DNA of 64,000 nucleotides. Origin: Stomorhina lunata. Lineage: Eukaryota; Arthropoda; Insecta; Diptera; Rhiniidae. The DNA lies in NCBI GenBank assembly GCA_933228675.1, contig OW121740.1:6761442-6825441 (forward strand), read 5' to 3'. This document shows, piece after piece, positions 34,001 to 44,543 of the stretch. A program made the translations under genes and the position numbers. The notes under the pieces are model-generated. The model had not been told where the DNA came from and did not search any database. It worked only from the letters and a program-made list of their open reading frames with translations. How positions within the stretch are numbered: position 1 is the stretch's first letter; each line of letters opens with the position of its first letter.

Positions 34001-34803
34001 TATACCCTTCACCACCATAGGTGGAAAGGGTATTATAAGTTTGTGCTGATGTTTGTAACGCATAGAAATATTTGTCTTAGACCCACCTTTTAGTATACCA
34101 ATAGGCTTAGAATCACTTTCTGAGTCGATTTAGCGATGTCCGTCCGTCCGTCCGTCCGTCTGGCTGGCTGGACCCCCATGTAAACCTTGTAATCAAACTA
34201 CAGGTCGCAATTCTCAAGATAATTTGATGAAATTTGGCACAGATCTTTTTTTGATAATGGGACCATGGCTATTGAATTTGGTCAAAATCGGTCCATTATT
34301 TATGGTACCTCCCATAGGTCCCACTTCCCGGAATTGCTATATTGGCCACAAATATCAATATTTTTTCATGAAATTTAAAACAAATACTGCTTAAGTCAAC
34401 TAAAATCACTGTACCAAATTTCCTTGAAATCGGTCCACATTTGACCATAGCTCCCATACAAATTCTTCTTTAAAAACGCACTAAATGAGACAAAAAATCA
34501 CTAAAACACTCGTAAATCTAAAGATAATGGACATTTTGAGTCTATTTTTTGCATACATAATTTTTGTAACAACTGTAATCAATCTGCCAAATTTCGAGAT
34601 AATCGGTCCACATTTGACCCTAGCTCTCATATAAGTCCAAATGACGGAAACAGGTTGAATATATAAGTTTTGAGAAAATGTTTGTATGATGGCAAAATTT
34701 AGCAAATATTTGTCTTTACACAGGAAAAATAACACCTTTGACCTTAGTGGTGAAGGGTATCGTATGGTCGGCTTGACCGACTATATCGCTTTCTTACTTG
34801 TTT
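34001..34803 (+). mobile_element. Mini-me/Helentron-like repeat, copy 4
   Basis: An 803-bp full-length copy. It begins TATACCCTTCACCACCATAG with the GGTGGAAAGGGTAT hairpin partner. The GTCGATTTAGCGATGTCC core and a (GTCC)n/(GGCT)n microsatellite lie at about 34124-34168. The GTGGTGAAGGGTAT inverted partner of the 5' end is at about 34748-34761. The terminal hairpin GGTCGGCTTGACCGAC and CTTTCTTACTTGTT close the element. Confidence 0.9.
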
Positions 34804-35689
34804 TTGTTATATTTTCATAATTCTTGTGTTTTTGTTGTAGAATTTACACAAAAACCAGCTCAAATCATCATCATAGTCGTCGTCTCAGTCGTGTGCCGTT
34901 TAGGTCGTTAGCATTGTTTTGTTGTTGTTGTTTTTTTTTTTTGTTGTGGTGGTACTTTTTTGGCATATTCCCCCTTTTTGCGTAAGCTGCTTCTTCTTTC
35001 TATATGTTTTCATGTATTTTGTTGTTGTTGTTGTTCTATTTGTTGTCTCAATGTTTATTGTTTCGTGAAATCATCGTCATCATCACTTTCATGCCTTATT
35101 ATCCCATTAGCTTTTTGTGTCGCGTATTTAGCCTTGTTAAGGAATAAAACATGTTTTTTTTTATATCGTTTTTGTGTTCATATGGTTATTTGTATTAATT
35201 CAATTTTCATTTTCGTTTTGTCGTTATGTGGATGTGGTTATTATTGTTGGCTTTTCTATAATAATATTCATTGTCTAGCCGCCACATCCACATCCTTTAT
35301 ATTCTTGCGACGATTAAAGCTGCCAGATTAAGTTTTTTCTGCATATTTGAAAGCTACCAGAAGAAGACTTTAAAATTAAAAAACTTTGGTTAGCGAATTA
35401 ATAGTAACTTGCTCTAGATTAAGGTGAATTTTGACCTTTGACCTTGAACACCGAAAAACAGGAAAAATAGGGTTCTAACTTACTTGCTTTGAATGGATCA
35501 AAGTCAGGTGTAGGCAGCTCATACCACCAGAAGCCGAAGACTTTTCGCAATTTTTGTAAATATCACGATCATTAATGAAACTTGTGAAAATGAGTAGTAA
35601 AAGCATTCAGTTGGAATTTGGATGCTAGCAAAGTCGGTTGGAGCCGCTTTTTTAAAGAAAATACAATTTTTTTTAGATATTTTCGATAC
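34804..35689. other. Non-coding stretch with (TTG)n runs
   Basis: This stretch contains TTGTTG simple repeats near 34920 and 35022 and slightly more GC (GTCGTCGTCTCAGTCGTGTG near 34879). The 123-codon plus-strand ORF at 34960-35331 is Cys-, Phe- and Leu-rich because of these repeats, and I do not accept it as a gene. The segment just before the next array (35655-35695) resembles the one before the array at 62285. Confidence 0.45.
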
Positions 35690-36786
35690 AAACATTTTTT
35701 TTGGGAATATTTTTAGATAAAAATATTTTTCGTTAGAAAAATTTTTAATAAAAATTATTTTTTATACAAAATTTTCCCATAAAAATTTTTAAAAAAATTT
35801 TCTCAAAAAATTTTTTCTATAGAAAAATTTTCTCAAAAAATTTTTTCTATAGAAAAATTTTCGATAAAAAATTTTTCTAAAGAAAAATTGTCAATGAAAA
35901 TATTTATCTATAGAAAAATTTTTATAAAAATTTCTATAAAAAAAATTTCTACAGAAAAATTTTCAATAAAAAAAAATTCGATAAAAAAATTTTCTATAGA
36001 AATATTTTTCTGTAGAAAAATTTTGTCGATAAAAATATTTTCAGTAGAAAAATTTTTGATAAAAAAATTTTCTATAGAAAAATTTTTCATAAAAAATTTT
36101 CTATTGAAACATTTTTGATAAAAAAATTTTCTATAGAGAAATTTTTGATAAAAAAAATTTCTATAGAAAAATTTTTGATAAAAAAAATTTTGCTATAAAA
36201 AAATTTTTATAGCAAAATTTTAGATAAAAAATTTTCTATAGAAAAATTTTTGATAAAAAATTTTCTATAGAAAAATTTTTGATAAAAAAATATTCTATAG
36301 AAAATTTTTGGTAAAAAAATTTTCTATAGAAAAATTTTTAATAAAAAAAATTTTCTATAGAAAAATTTTTAATAAAAAAAATTTTCTATAGAAAAATTTT
36401 CTACAGAAAAATTTTTGGTAAAAAAATTTTCTACAGAAAAAGTTTTGGTAAAAAAATTTTCTACAAAAAAATTTTTGATAAAAAAAATTTTCTACAGAAA
36501 AATTTTTGATAAAAAAATTTTCTATTGAGAAATTTTTGATAAAAAATTTCTATAGAAAAATTTTTGATATAAAAATTTTCTACAGAAAAATTTTTTGGAA
36601 AAAAATTTTCTACAGAAAAATTTTTTGGAAAAAAATTTTCTACAGAAAAATTTTTGGTAAAAAAATTTTCTACAGAAAAAATGTTTGATAAAAAACTTTT
36701 CTATAGAAAAATTTTTGATAAAAAGATTTTCTATATAAAATTTTTTGATAAAAAAAATTTCTATAGAAAAATTTTTCATAAAAAAA
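35690..36786. repeat. Satellite family C, array 1 (about 30-bp unit)
   Basis: About 35 copies of a ~30-bp unit: TTTTCTATAGAAAAATTTTT followed by GATAAAAAAA. The centre TCTATAGA is a perfect dyad and the unit is close to self-complementary. Divergence is strongest on the left (35690-35900). Variants include CTACAGAAAAA and TTTTGGTAAAAA. Because the unit is ten codons long, ORFs stay open on both strands; their peptides (KFLIKKFSIE-type) are not credible proteins. Confidence 0.93.
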
Positions 36787-37064
36787 TGTTTGTTTTTGTT
36801 CAGTCGATAATCTACGCTTTTACTTATGGTTTATGAACATAATTCTGAAAAGTTTTGTTTGTAAATTTAGTAATAATGCGAGGTTTTCGATGTGTCTAAA
36901 TTGGGGATAATCCTCCTGAAGAGATGGCTTAACCAACCATCGAAACGCGTAGAGGAATTTGGTTTCTCCGCAAACAGTTTTTGGCTTTTTATCAATAAAT
37001 TGGTCTGTTACATTAATAAATAAATGTAACAGATTTGGGATCAAATGCGAATACTCTTCTTTTT

Positions 37065-37235
37065 GAAAAAAAATTTTCTATAGAAAATTTTTGATAAAAA
37101 AATTTTTTATAGAAAAATTTTTGATAAAAAAATTTTCTATAGAAAAATTTTTGATAAAAAAATTTTCTATAGAAAAATTTTTGATAAAAAAATTTTCTAT
37201 AGAAAAATTTTTGATAAAAAAATTTTCTATAGATA
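37065..37235. repeat. Satellite family C, short array 2
   Basis: Five to six very regular copies of the family-C unit (TTTTCTATAGAAAAATTTTT + GATAAAAAAA). A 278-bp unique spacer (36787-37064) separates it from array 1. The spacer holds a 75-codon minus-strand ORF without recognisable domain. Confidence 0.93.
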
Positions 37236-38530
37236 AGAAAAAATTTCAATGTTTAAGATTGATTTTAAATTCAGGAATATATCGTATCACAACATGACCA
37301 GTTCTCTCTGTAATAGTTAGAATATTCAGTACTCAGATACGTCAGTGATAATAATGCAATTTCTCCTCTTTTTATTTGAATTATATTTAAATAACCAATA
37401 ACTGATGTTTGAAATCTCACAAAAATATTTTTCGGTGACGTGTTTTTTAAAAAAAAACTTTTTTTTTTAAATATTTCACTCAAACATTGTTAATTTTCTG
37501 CTACAACTTTGTAATAATTTGAGAATACAAAAATCTCATTAAAAGTCATTTATCACATTTTTTATGAGGGTAAGAAATTTTTTAAAAATGTTCAAAGAAA
37601 AACAAAGTAAAAATAAATTTTAATGCAATTTGTTATAATAGTTTTAGCTGTAAAACAAATAATTACAAAAGGTTCTTTGGCAATTTTAGTAAATGTTGCA
37701 TGTTTTATGAAAATATTGTTTATAATTTGAATACGAAATTGATTTTGTAATTTACACGTCAAAATAAAAAGAAAAACGCAAGAAATTAGGACGCATTTAT
37801 TTCAAATTACCCAGTCAAGGTTGCATAATTTGGTAGTAAATAATAAATAAAGACCAAAACAGAGAAAAGTGGTAAGGGAACATTTTAGAAGAGAACAAAT
37901 TTTGACAGCTTTGAAAGTTGTTTGATGATTGTAGGTTCGAAATTCAGTAACAAATTTCAAAATATGTAGATTAAAACTGTTAAATATTCTTTAGTGTAAA
38001 ACTTGTTTATAAATTTTTATTTAGCAAAAAACATTATTCACAATTAATTCATTAATAAATTTTAATGTTTGGGTGTATGTGTGTGGTCCGTCTGGGCCTA
38101 CACTTTTTTTTAAATTTCAATTAAATTTTTTTGTATTATTCAATTGTTCTGTTCATCTCACGAAAATACATTTTCTTGTTATCAAAAGTCTTGAACTTAA
38201 TTTATTTGTTATAAACAATAAGCCTCGTCAATTGTTTACTCACTTATAAACAAGTTCATAAAATTACTAAATTTTATTTGTACACAATTGTTTTTTAAGT
38301 CTTTATTAGACTCAGGAAAAAAACAACCATTAAGTAAAGAAGACAATAGCGATAAAAATGATTGACTGGTATTAGAATGGGCGTAGAAAAGACAATAATA
38401 AAACATATGTTAAATAATGTTAAATGATTGTAAATGTTAGGGGTAGTCATAAGCTTTGGCAATATAATTTTAAAAGAACTTCAAAACGTTATAATTTGCG
38501 AAATATTATCAGCCGAAGTATCTCAAATTT
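37236..38530. other. AT-rich non-coding stretch
   Basis: No gene, transposon end or array is recognised here. A TGTATGTGTGTGG patch occurs near 38073-38085. Confidence 0.5.
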
Positions 38531-39641
38531 TTTCGTATAAAAATTTTTATAGACAATTTTTCATATAAAAATTTTCATAAAAAATTTTTCATATAAAAAT
38601 TTTTATAGAAAATTTTTCATATACAAATTTTACATATAAAAATTTTTATAGAGAATTTTTCATACAAAAATTTTTATAGAAAATAGTTCATATACAAATT
38701 TTTATCGAAAATTTTTCATATAAACATTTTTATCGAAAATTTTTCATACAAAAATTTTTTCATATAAAAAGATTAAAAAAAAAAATTTTCATATAAAAAT
38801 TTTTGATGGAAAATTTTTCATATACAAATTTTTATGGAAAATTTTTTATAGAAATATTTTTTTTGAAAAATTTTTTTTGAAAAATTTTGTATAGAAAAAT
38901 TTTTTATAGAAAATTTTTTTATGAAAAATGTTTATATGAAAAATATTAATAGACAAATTTTCATATAAAAAATTTTTTGGAAAATTTTTCATATAAAATT
39001 TTTTTATGGAAAATTTTCCATATAAAAACTTTGATAGAAAATTCTTCATATAAAAATTTTTATAGTAAATTTTACATATAAAATTTCTTTACAGAAAATT
39101 TTTCAAATAAATTTTTATAGAAAATTGTTTATAAAAAAAATTTTATAGAAAATTTTTCATATACAAATTTTTATAGAAAATTTTTCATATAAGAATTTTT
39201 AAAGAAAATTACAAAAATTTTTATAGAAAATTTTTCATATAAAAATTTTTATAGAAAATTTTTCATATAAAAATTTTTATAAAAAAATTTTCATAGAAAA
39301 TTTTTTATATAAAAATTTTTATAGAAAATTTTTCATATAAAAATTTTCATAGAAAATTTTTCATATAAAAATTTTCATAGAAAATTTTTTATATAAAAAT
39401 TTTTATAGAAAATTTTTCATATAAAAATTTTCATAGAAAATTTTTCATATAAAAATTTTTATAGAAAATTTTTCATATAAAAATTTTTATAGAAAATTTT
39501 TCATATAAAAATTTTTATAGAACATTTTTCACATAAACATTTTTATAGAAAATTTGTTATATAAAAATTTTTATAGAAAATTTTTCATATAAACATTTTA
39601 TAGAAAATTTTTCATATACAAATTTTTATAGAAAATGTTTA
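38531..39641. repeat. Satellite family D (28-bp unit)
   Basis: About 38 copies of a 28-bp unit: TTTTTCATATAAAAATTTTT followed by ATAGAAAA. It shares the AAAAATTTTT and ATAGAAAA blocks with family C but has CATATAAA where C has GATAAAAA. The left third is diverged, with long A runs near 38770 and 38860-38900. Copies at 39230-39520 are near-identical. Confidence 0.93.
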
Positions 39642-39786
39642 ATATATTTAAGTTGTTCAACACTGTAATTGCATGTCATTGATTCTTTTACATCGACAGC
39701 GTGTTAATGCTGATGCGAATACCGACTAGAGATTTTGCGGTATTAAGAATTTTAATAAAAATGAATAATAATAGAAATTTATGTTT

Positions 39787-39872
39787 GTCGTGACTGGGGG
39801 TCGAACCCAGGTTGAATATGATATGTTATGCTTAGTAGTCGATGTGCTAAGCAACTAAGCTACAACACCTAC
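39787..39872 (-). pseudogene. tRNA-like relic (tRNA pseudogene or SINE head)
   Basis: On the minus strand TAGCTTAGTTG (39862-39852) fits a pol III A box and GGTTCGACCCC fits a B box. The T-arm CTGGG-TTCGACC-CCCAG (39810-39794) pairs perfectly. The candidate 7-bp acceptor stem pairs poorly (about three Watson-Crick pairs), so a functional tRNA is unlikely. No second copy was found in the window. Confidence 0.6.
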
Positions 39873-41460
39873 AAATAAAGATAGAATTTGGTCATAGTAA
39901 AAAAAAACGATCTGTCGTAAGCTTTTAAAGTTTTCCGTTTTGTTTTGATAATAAAATTGTGAACACCCCCTAATTACGAGTACGTTAGCCTTAAGCTATA
40001 AATATCAATTATTTTACGATTATATTATGTACAAATATTGCGACAAGCAAGTGGGTTCATTTGTTTGACAATTAATTGTCAACAACAGAAAAGCGTCAAT
40101 TACAAACAATTTACTACTAAAACTTTTTCTAAAACAAAAAATGTTTTGGCTACAAAATTTTTGAAATTTGATGAACTATTTTTATATTAAAGAGAAAATC
40201 AACAAGTTTTGTATTTAAATCTTTAAAAATTCCCACAAATTATCTTGATTAAAAAAACCAAAAGCTTTTTCAAATCTCCAAAAATTTGAAAAAAAAAAAC
40301 AGCCTTAAATTTCCCGCCATCTATTGGCGTGAGCTCTTCTTTTTTAAGGGGAAACGCTACTAAAATTTAAATTTGTAACATTTCAATTTGTTTATTTTTA
40401 TTATGGTTTCCCATTTAAATACAAAATGTATTTAAATTTGTTACATTCTACAATCTTGATTTAATTTTCTATTTAAAGAAGCAAAATTAAAATAAATTAA
40501 ATCATTTTAAATAAAGCAAAAAATTTAATTTAAAACGATTTCCGCTCTTGTTTTTTTCGACTCGATTCTTTTGAATTAATTCTATCAAAAGCATTTAAAA
40601 GATTATAAAGTAATCTTTTGAAGATGATGAGATGATATCCCATGGCGACAATTAATCAACATTTGATTGATTAAATGGCAAAAAACATGGCTGGATAGTA
40701 GAAGAAATAAAAAGAAATTAAGGTTTCAAAAAAGAATAAGAAGAAAAGAAACTAAATTTTTGTTTAATAGAGACACAGAAAAAACAATATCGAATAACTT
40801 TAACGATATCATGAAAATGTTAAAAGTTTTTCCTAACAAATTTGAAAAGATTTGTCACATTTTGAATTGAAGTCCATAGTTCAAATGTTAAAATAACGTC
40901 ATGTTAACAGCTCTGTTAACATTTCGAATGACTTAACATTAAAAAACAAATTTTTAAAATAACCCATATATTTGATAATCCAAAAACTATTTCGTTTTAT
41001 TATTCATTTCCAAAATTTCCAAAATTATTTACAAAAATCTACCCAAAAATTTCCAGCTTAAATAAACTTTTTTTATTGTTTAAAATTTGGGGGAAAAAAC
41101 AAATTTCACAAGAAAAAATAAACAAAAATTTTGAAAATATTTAGTTTTTTTTTATTTAATTTGTAAACATTTCTAAATAGAATTCTTTATTAAATTAAAT
41201 TTTCAAAAACAAAAAAAACGTTAAGTCTGTCTAAGATTTGTTTAGCAAACAAGTTTATCGGTTTAAATATAAACACATATTTCAGCTAATGGATCTGGTA
41301 GTAGTTTTAGGTCTTTACTGGTAGTCATTAATTTTGAAAAAAAAATTCAAGGTATTTCAAATTTTGTTAAGGGTCACAACGAATTTGAGATACTCTAATG
41401 AATGAGACAGATGTCACATAAACATAATACAATATAAGTATTTGGAGCAAGGCATTACTG
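39873..41460. other. AT-rich non-coding stretch
   Basis: No supported gene. The 67-codon plus-strand ORF at 40667-40870 is Lys/Arg-rich and unrecognised. A segment at about 40888-40925 (ATGTTAAAATAACGTCATGT...) resembles the ~85-bp repeat seen at 44465 and 46521. Confidence 0.45.
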
Positions 41461-41509
41461 AATCCACTTTAACCCATATCGTAGCAGACGATATGGGTTA
41501 AAGTGGATT
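41461..41509. repeat. Perfect 22-bp hairpin with 5-nt loop
   Basis: The arms 41461-41482 (beginning AATCCACTTTAACCCATATC) and 41488-41509 are exact reverse complements separated by AGCAG. The stem includes several GC pairs, which is unusual for this AT-rich background. No gene or terminator context is visible. Confidence 0.85.
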
Positions 41510-41749
41510 TGAATTAAAGTTTAATTTGAAGATAATTTTAGACCAGAAAATTCGAATCTAAAGTCAGTTATTTTTTCATTTCACTATATTTTAACTAACT
41601 TTCTCCATAGGGGGCACTGAAATTTCTGTCGTGGGCGTGCATTGATCATTGGTTTCACACAGCGGCATTAAGACCGATAGTCTAATCGCAGGCTCATCAT
41701 AAATCCACGTACAGCAAAGAGTCCTGCGAATGAGAGATAACATAAGTAG

Positions 41750-42412
41750 TTAGAGATGACTCAGCAGTTTAAGATGACTCAGTAGCTCAAGATGAATCAG
41801 ATGACTAAGCAATTTAGGATGACTTTGCAGTTCGAGATCACTCAAATGTTCGAGATGGCTAAGTAGCACCAAATGACTCAACAGTTTGGGATGACTCAGC
41901 AATTTGAGATGACTCCAGAGATTGAGATTTCTTAGGAGATTAAGATGATTCAGGAGATTAAGATGACCCATTAAGATGACCCATGAGAGATTAAGATGAC
42001 CCATGAGAGTGAGATGACTCATGCGATTGAGATGACTCAGGAAATTGAGATGACTCTGGAAATTGAGATGACTTAGGAGATTGAGATGACTTAGCTATTT
42101 GAAATGACTCAGCAGTTTGAGATGACTCAGCAATTTGAGATGACTCAGGAGATTGAGATGACTCAGGAGATTGAGATGACTCATGAGATTGGGATGACTC
42201 ATGATATTGAGACGACTCAGGAAATTGAGATGACTCATGAGATTGGGATGACTAATGAGACTAAGATGACTCATGAAATTGAGATGACTCAGGAAAATAA
42301 GATGACTCAGGAGATTGAGATGACTCAGCAATTGAAAATGACTCAGCAGTTTGAGATGACTCAGCACTTTGAGATGACTCTTGAGTTTGAAATGACACAG
42401 CTGTTCAAGATG
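41750..42412 (+). repeat. 18-bp satellite with TGACTCA motifs, array 1
   Basis: About 36 copies of an 18-bp unit close to GATGACTCAGSAGWTTGA. I count about 19 exact TGACTCA heptamers. Several occur as ATGACTCAGCA, which fits the RTGACNNNGC antioxidant-response consensus. The left third is diverged; the middle prefers GGAGATTGA, the ends CAGTTTGA. A ~170-bp flank on the left (41590-41750) is homologous to the flank of array 2. The minus-strand 90-codon ORFs (LLSHLK-type) arise because 18 is a multiple of three. Confidence 0.93.
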
Positions 42413-42799
42413 ATAATGTACGGGCCACAGGGATATACAAGAGAACTGTAGAACGGAAGAGCTAGCGAGACTTGAAACTTGTTAGAATGTGTTGTTTTCA
42501 GACGGATTTGGTCGAGTTTAAATAGGAAGCTTTCTTATATACACATTGCTGTCATTATTAAGGACAATTGTATCCATCATGAGAGAGCACTCGGAAGGTA
42601 GCAGGAAGCAGGCAGTGGTAGGAGGAGTCTGACGTAGATATTGCCCTAACTTAAGATGCTTACTTTTTCTTATATGAAGACCATTGAAAGCCTTGGTGAG
42701 TTTACAGCACTGACATCACACGTTGAATCAATATCTTGTTGCACTGTCAAATAATACGCAAATACTGCTCGATGTACCTTTGACAACTGGTTTCGTTGG
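42413..42799. other. Non-coding stretch right of the 18-bp array
   Basis: This stretch has slightly higher GC than average (GGGCCACAGGGATATACAAG near 42422; GGAAGGTAGCAGGAAGCAGG near 42593). It is possibly the right part of the element carrying the array, but no matching segment was seen after array 2. Confidence 0.4.
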
Positions 42800-42804
42800 C
42801 GACG

Positions 42805-43309
42805 CACAGTGGGATGTTGGAAAAAATAATAAAAGTAAGTCTGCAACTTCTAAAGCTTAGGGCCGATTTTAAAATAATTTTAGCTGCATATAGCAGAAGT
42901 GTTGGGGAGCTTAAGTTTTGAGCCTGGAAAGCATAGCTTTTACTGGGGAGCCGCAATCGGCCCCCAATGTAGGGCACCTCAGACTCAAAAATCACTTAAA
43001 ACGATATATAATTGCCATTTTCCAACCGATTTGAAGAATCATAGTATATAAGATCTACAAAAAACAACTCGTATGGGACAAAAATTGAAAATCTTAATTT
43101 TTGAAGTCGAATATCTTTAAAACCGTAAGAGATAGGATATGAATGTGGGGATGTTTTTATTGATATTGACCTAGTGTTTGTTATATAGTATTGCACCGAT
43201 TTTTACTAATATCTTATCTACATATAACCCGAGTTTTTTATTTAAAGTTTTATAAAAAAAAAACAAAATTTTTAATTTTAAAGTGTTTAGGAGTCATCGT
43301 CCCACTGTG
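42805..43309. mobile_element. Transib-type MITE with CACAGTG ends and 5-bp target duplication
   Basis: The left end CACAGTGGGATG and right end (reverse) CACAGTGGGACGATG form terminal inverted repeats. CGACG at 42800-42804 and 43310-43314 is an exact 5-bp, GC-rich target duplication. Transib transposons are known for 5-bp GC-rich duplications and CACWRTG termini, related to the V(D)J recombination heptamer. At 505 bp with no transposase frame, it must be non-autonomous. A related fragment lies at 54779-55038. Confidence 0.8.
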
Positions 43310-44444
43310 CGACGAGAGAAATACTCAAGTTTTCAAGCATTTAGCAAAGAAGAATTTAAAATAGCGATCCGTTTAAAATTCACTATTAGAAAAGTCGAAA
43401 CATTCGAAAGATATGGGTTAACTGTTTTCATGTTAGATCGAAAGCACAATTTCTTTCGATAAACTTTGCTCAAGAAAGAAGTCCAATCATCATAGAAATT
43501 CTAGAGAAATGAGCAGTAAATGTTATCTACATAAAAAGAGAGTGAAAATGTTATGATAATACCATGTTAACACTTATGTTGATAACATGGTTTCTACATT
43601 TACCCCAAAAACTGTGTGAAATGTATCAAATTAATGTAAAATTTTAATGATATCCCCTAAAATTGTGTAGCTTAACATTTATCTTTTAAACCAGTTTCTC
43701 TTTGAGCCTCAAAATTGTATTTAGTTGCCAGGTTTAAAGATCAATAAACCTTTAAACCGACATCTCTGCTAAATTGAAAAGTAAAAGACTAAAATAATTA
43801 ACGCATTTTTTATTAAAGAGTTTTAGTTTTATTGCCATTTAATTTTTATGGATTTTTTTTCTCATTTTAAAAAAGAAAATTTTAAATTTTAATTATAAAA
43901 ATTAAACGTCTGTTTAACTTTACATGCAAAAAACTATATCACGTGTATATTTTGTTTGAGTAGGCGTCTTGTAAATAAAATTGTTAATTATTTTTATCAT
44001 ATTTGTTTTTTTGAAAACAACAACAATATATCATGAAAAAAAAAAACATGTAGAAAATTTGTTTATTTATGCGTGAAATGTTTATTAACAAATTTCAAGT
44101 TTAACGTAAAAATGTATAAATATTAAATGAAGAAAAAACATGGAAAAATTATAAAATGATGAAATTTAATTAACACAATTTCCGCTAAGAAGGTGGGCGC
44201 TGGCTTGTGTTTTTGTTTTTTTTTTTCTCAATGAATTGTGACATTTTTTTTTCTGTTATTATATGTTAATATCTTTATAATAAGAAAAAGTTTAACGAAC
44301 TAAATGGCAACAAAAAGTAACACTGTGTATTAGAAATGACATAATTTTTCGGTCATAGTGGGCTCACCCACATATTAAATTGAGGAAGATTACTCGATTT
44401 TTAACGATACGATTTTGTGATCAAAAGCAAAAATTAACTGATTT
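43310..44444. other. AT-rich non-coding stretch
   Basis: No gene is recognised. A degenerate member of the ~85-bp repeat (AAAATGTTATGATAATACCA...) lies at about 43546-43606. Confidence 0.45.
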
Positions 44445-44464
44445 TTGGCAAATTTTGAAGCTGA

Positions 44465-44535
44465 TAAAATGTTACAACAACATCATGTTAAAACTTCTGT
44501 GAATAACATTGTTTACATTTGTTGGACCATTAAAA
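44465..44535 (+). repeat. ~85-bp repeat, left part, flanking the hAT relic
   Basis: The block AAAATGTTACAACAACATCA ... AATAACATTGTTTACATTTG recurs right of the hAT-type region at about 46521-46670. The last bases before the hAT end (GACCATTAAAAAATTGAAA) align with the segment between repeat units on the right, so the transposon cluster seems to have inserted into this repeat. Confidence 0.65.
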
Positions 44536-44543
44536 AATTGAAA

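Noticed and set aside
34960..35331. 123-codon Cys/Leu/Phe-rich ORF, possible membrane protein
   Set aside because: Its composition follows from TTG/TTT simple repeats. There are no domain, splice or start signals.
36820..37044. 75-codon minus ORF between family-C arrays (FRWLVKPSLQEDYPQF)
   Set aside because: It looks somewhat protein-like, but I cannot assign it to any family. It could be the end of an old retroelement.
39787..39872. Functional tRNA gene
   Set aside because: The T-arm and both boxes are good, but the acceptor stem has several mismatches. It is kept only as a tRNA-like relic.
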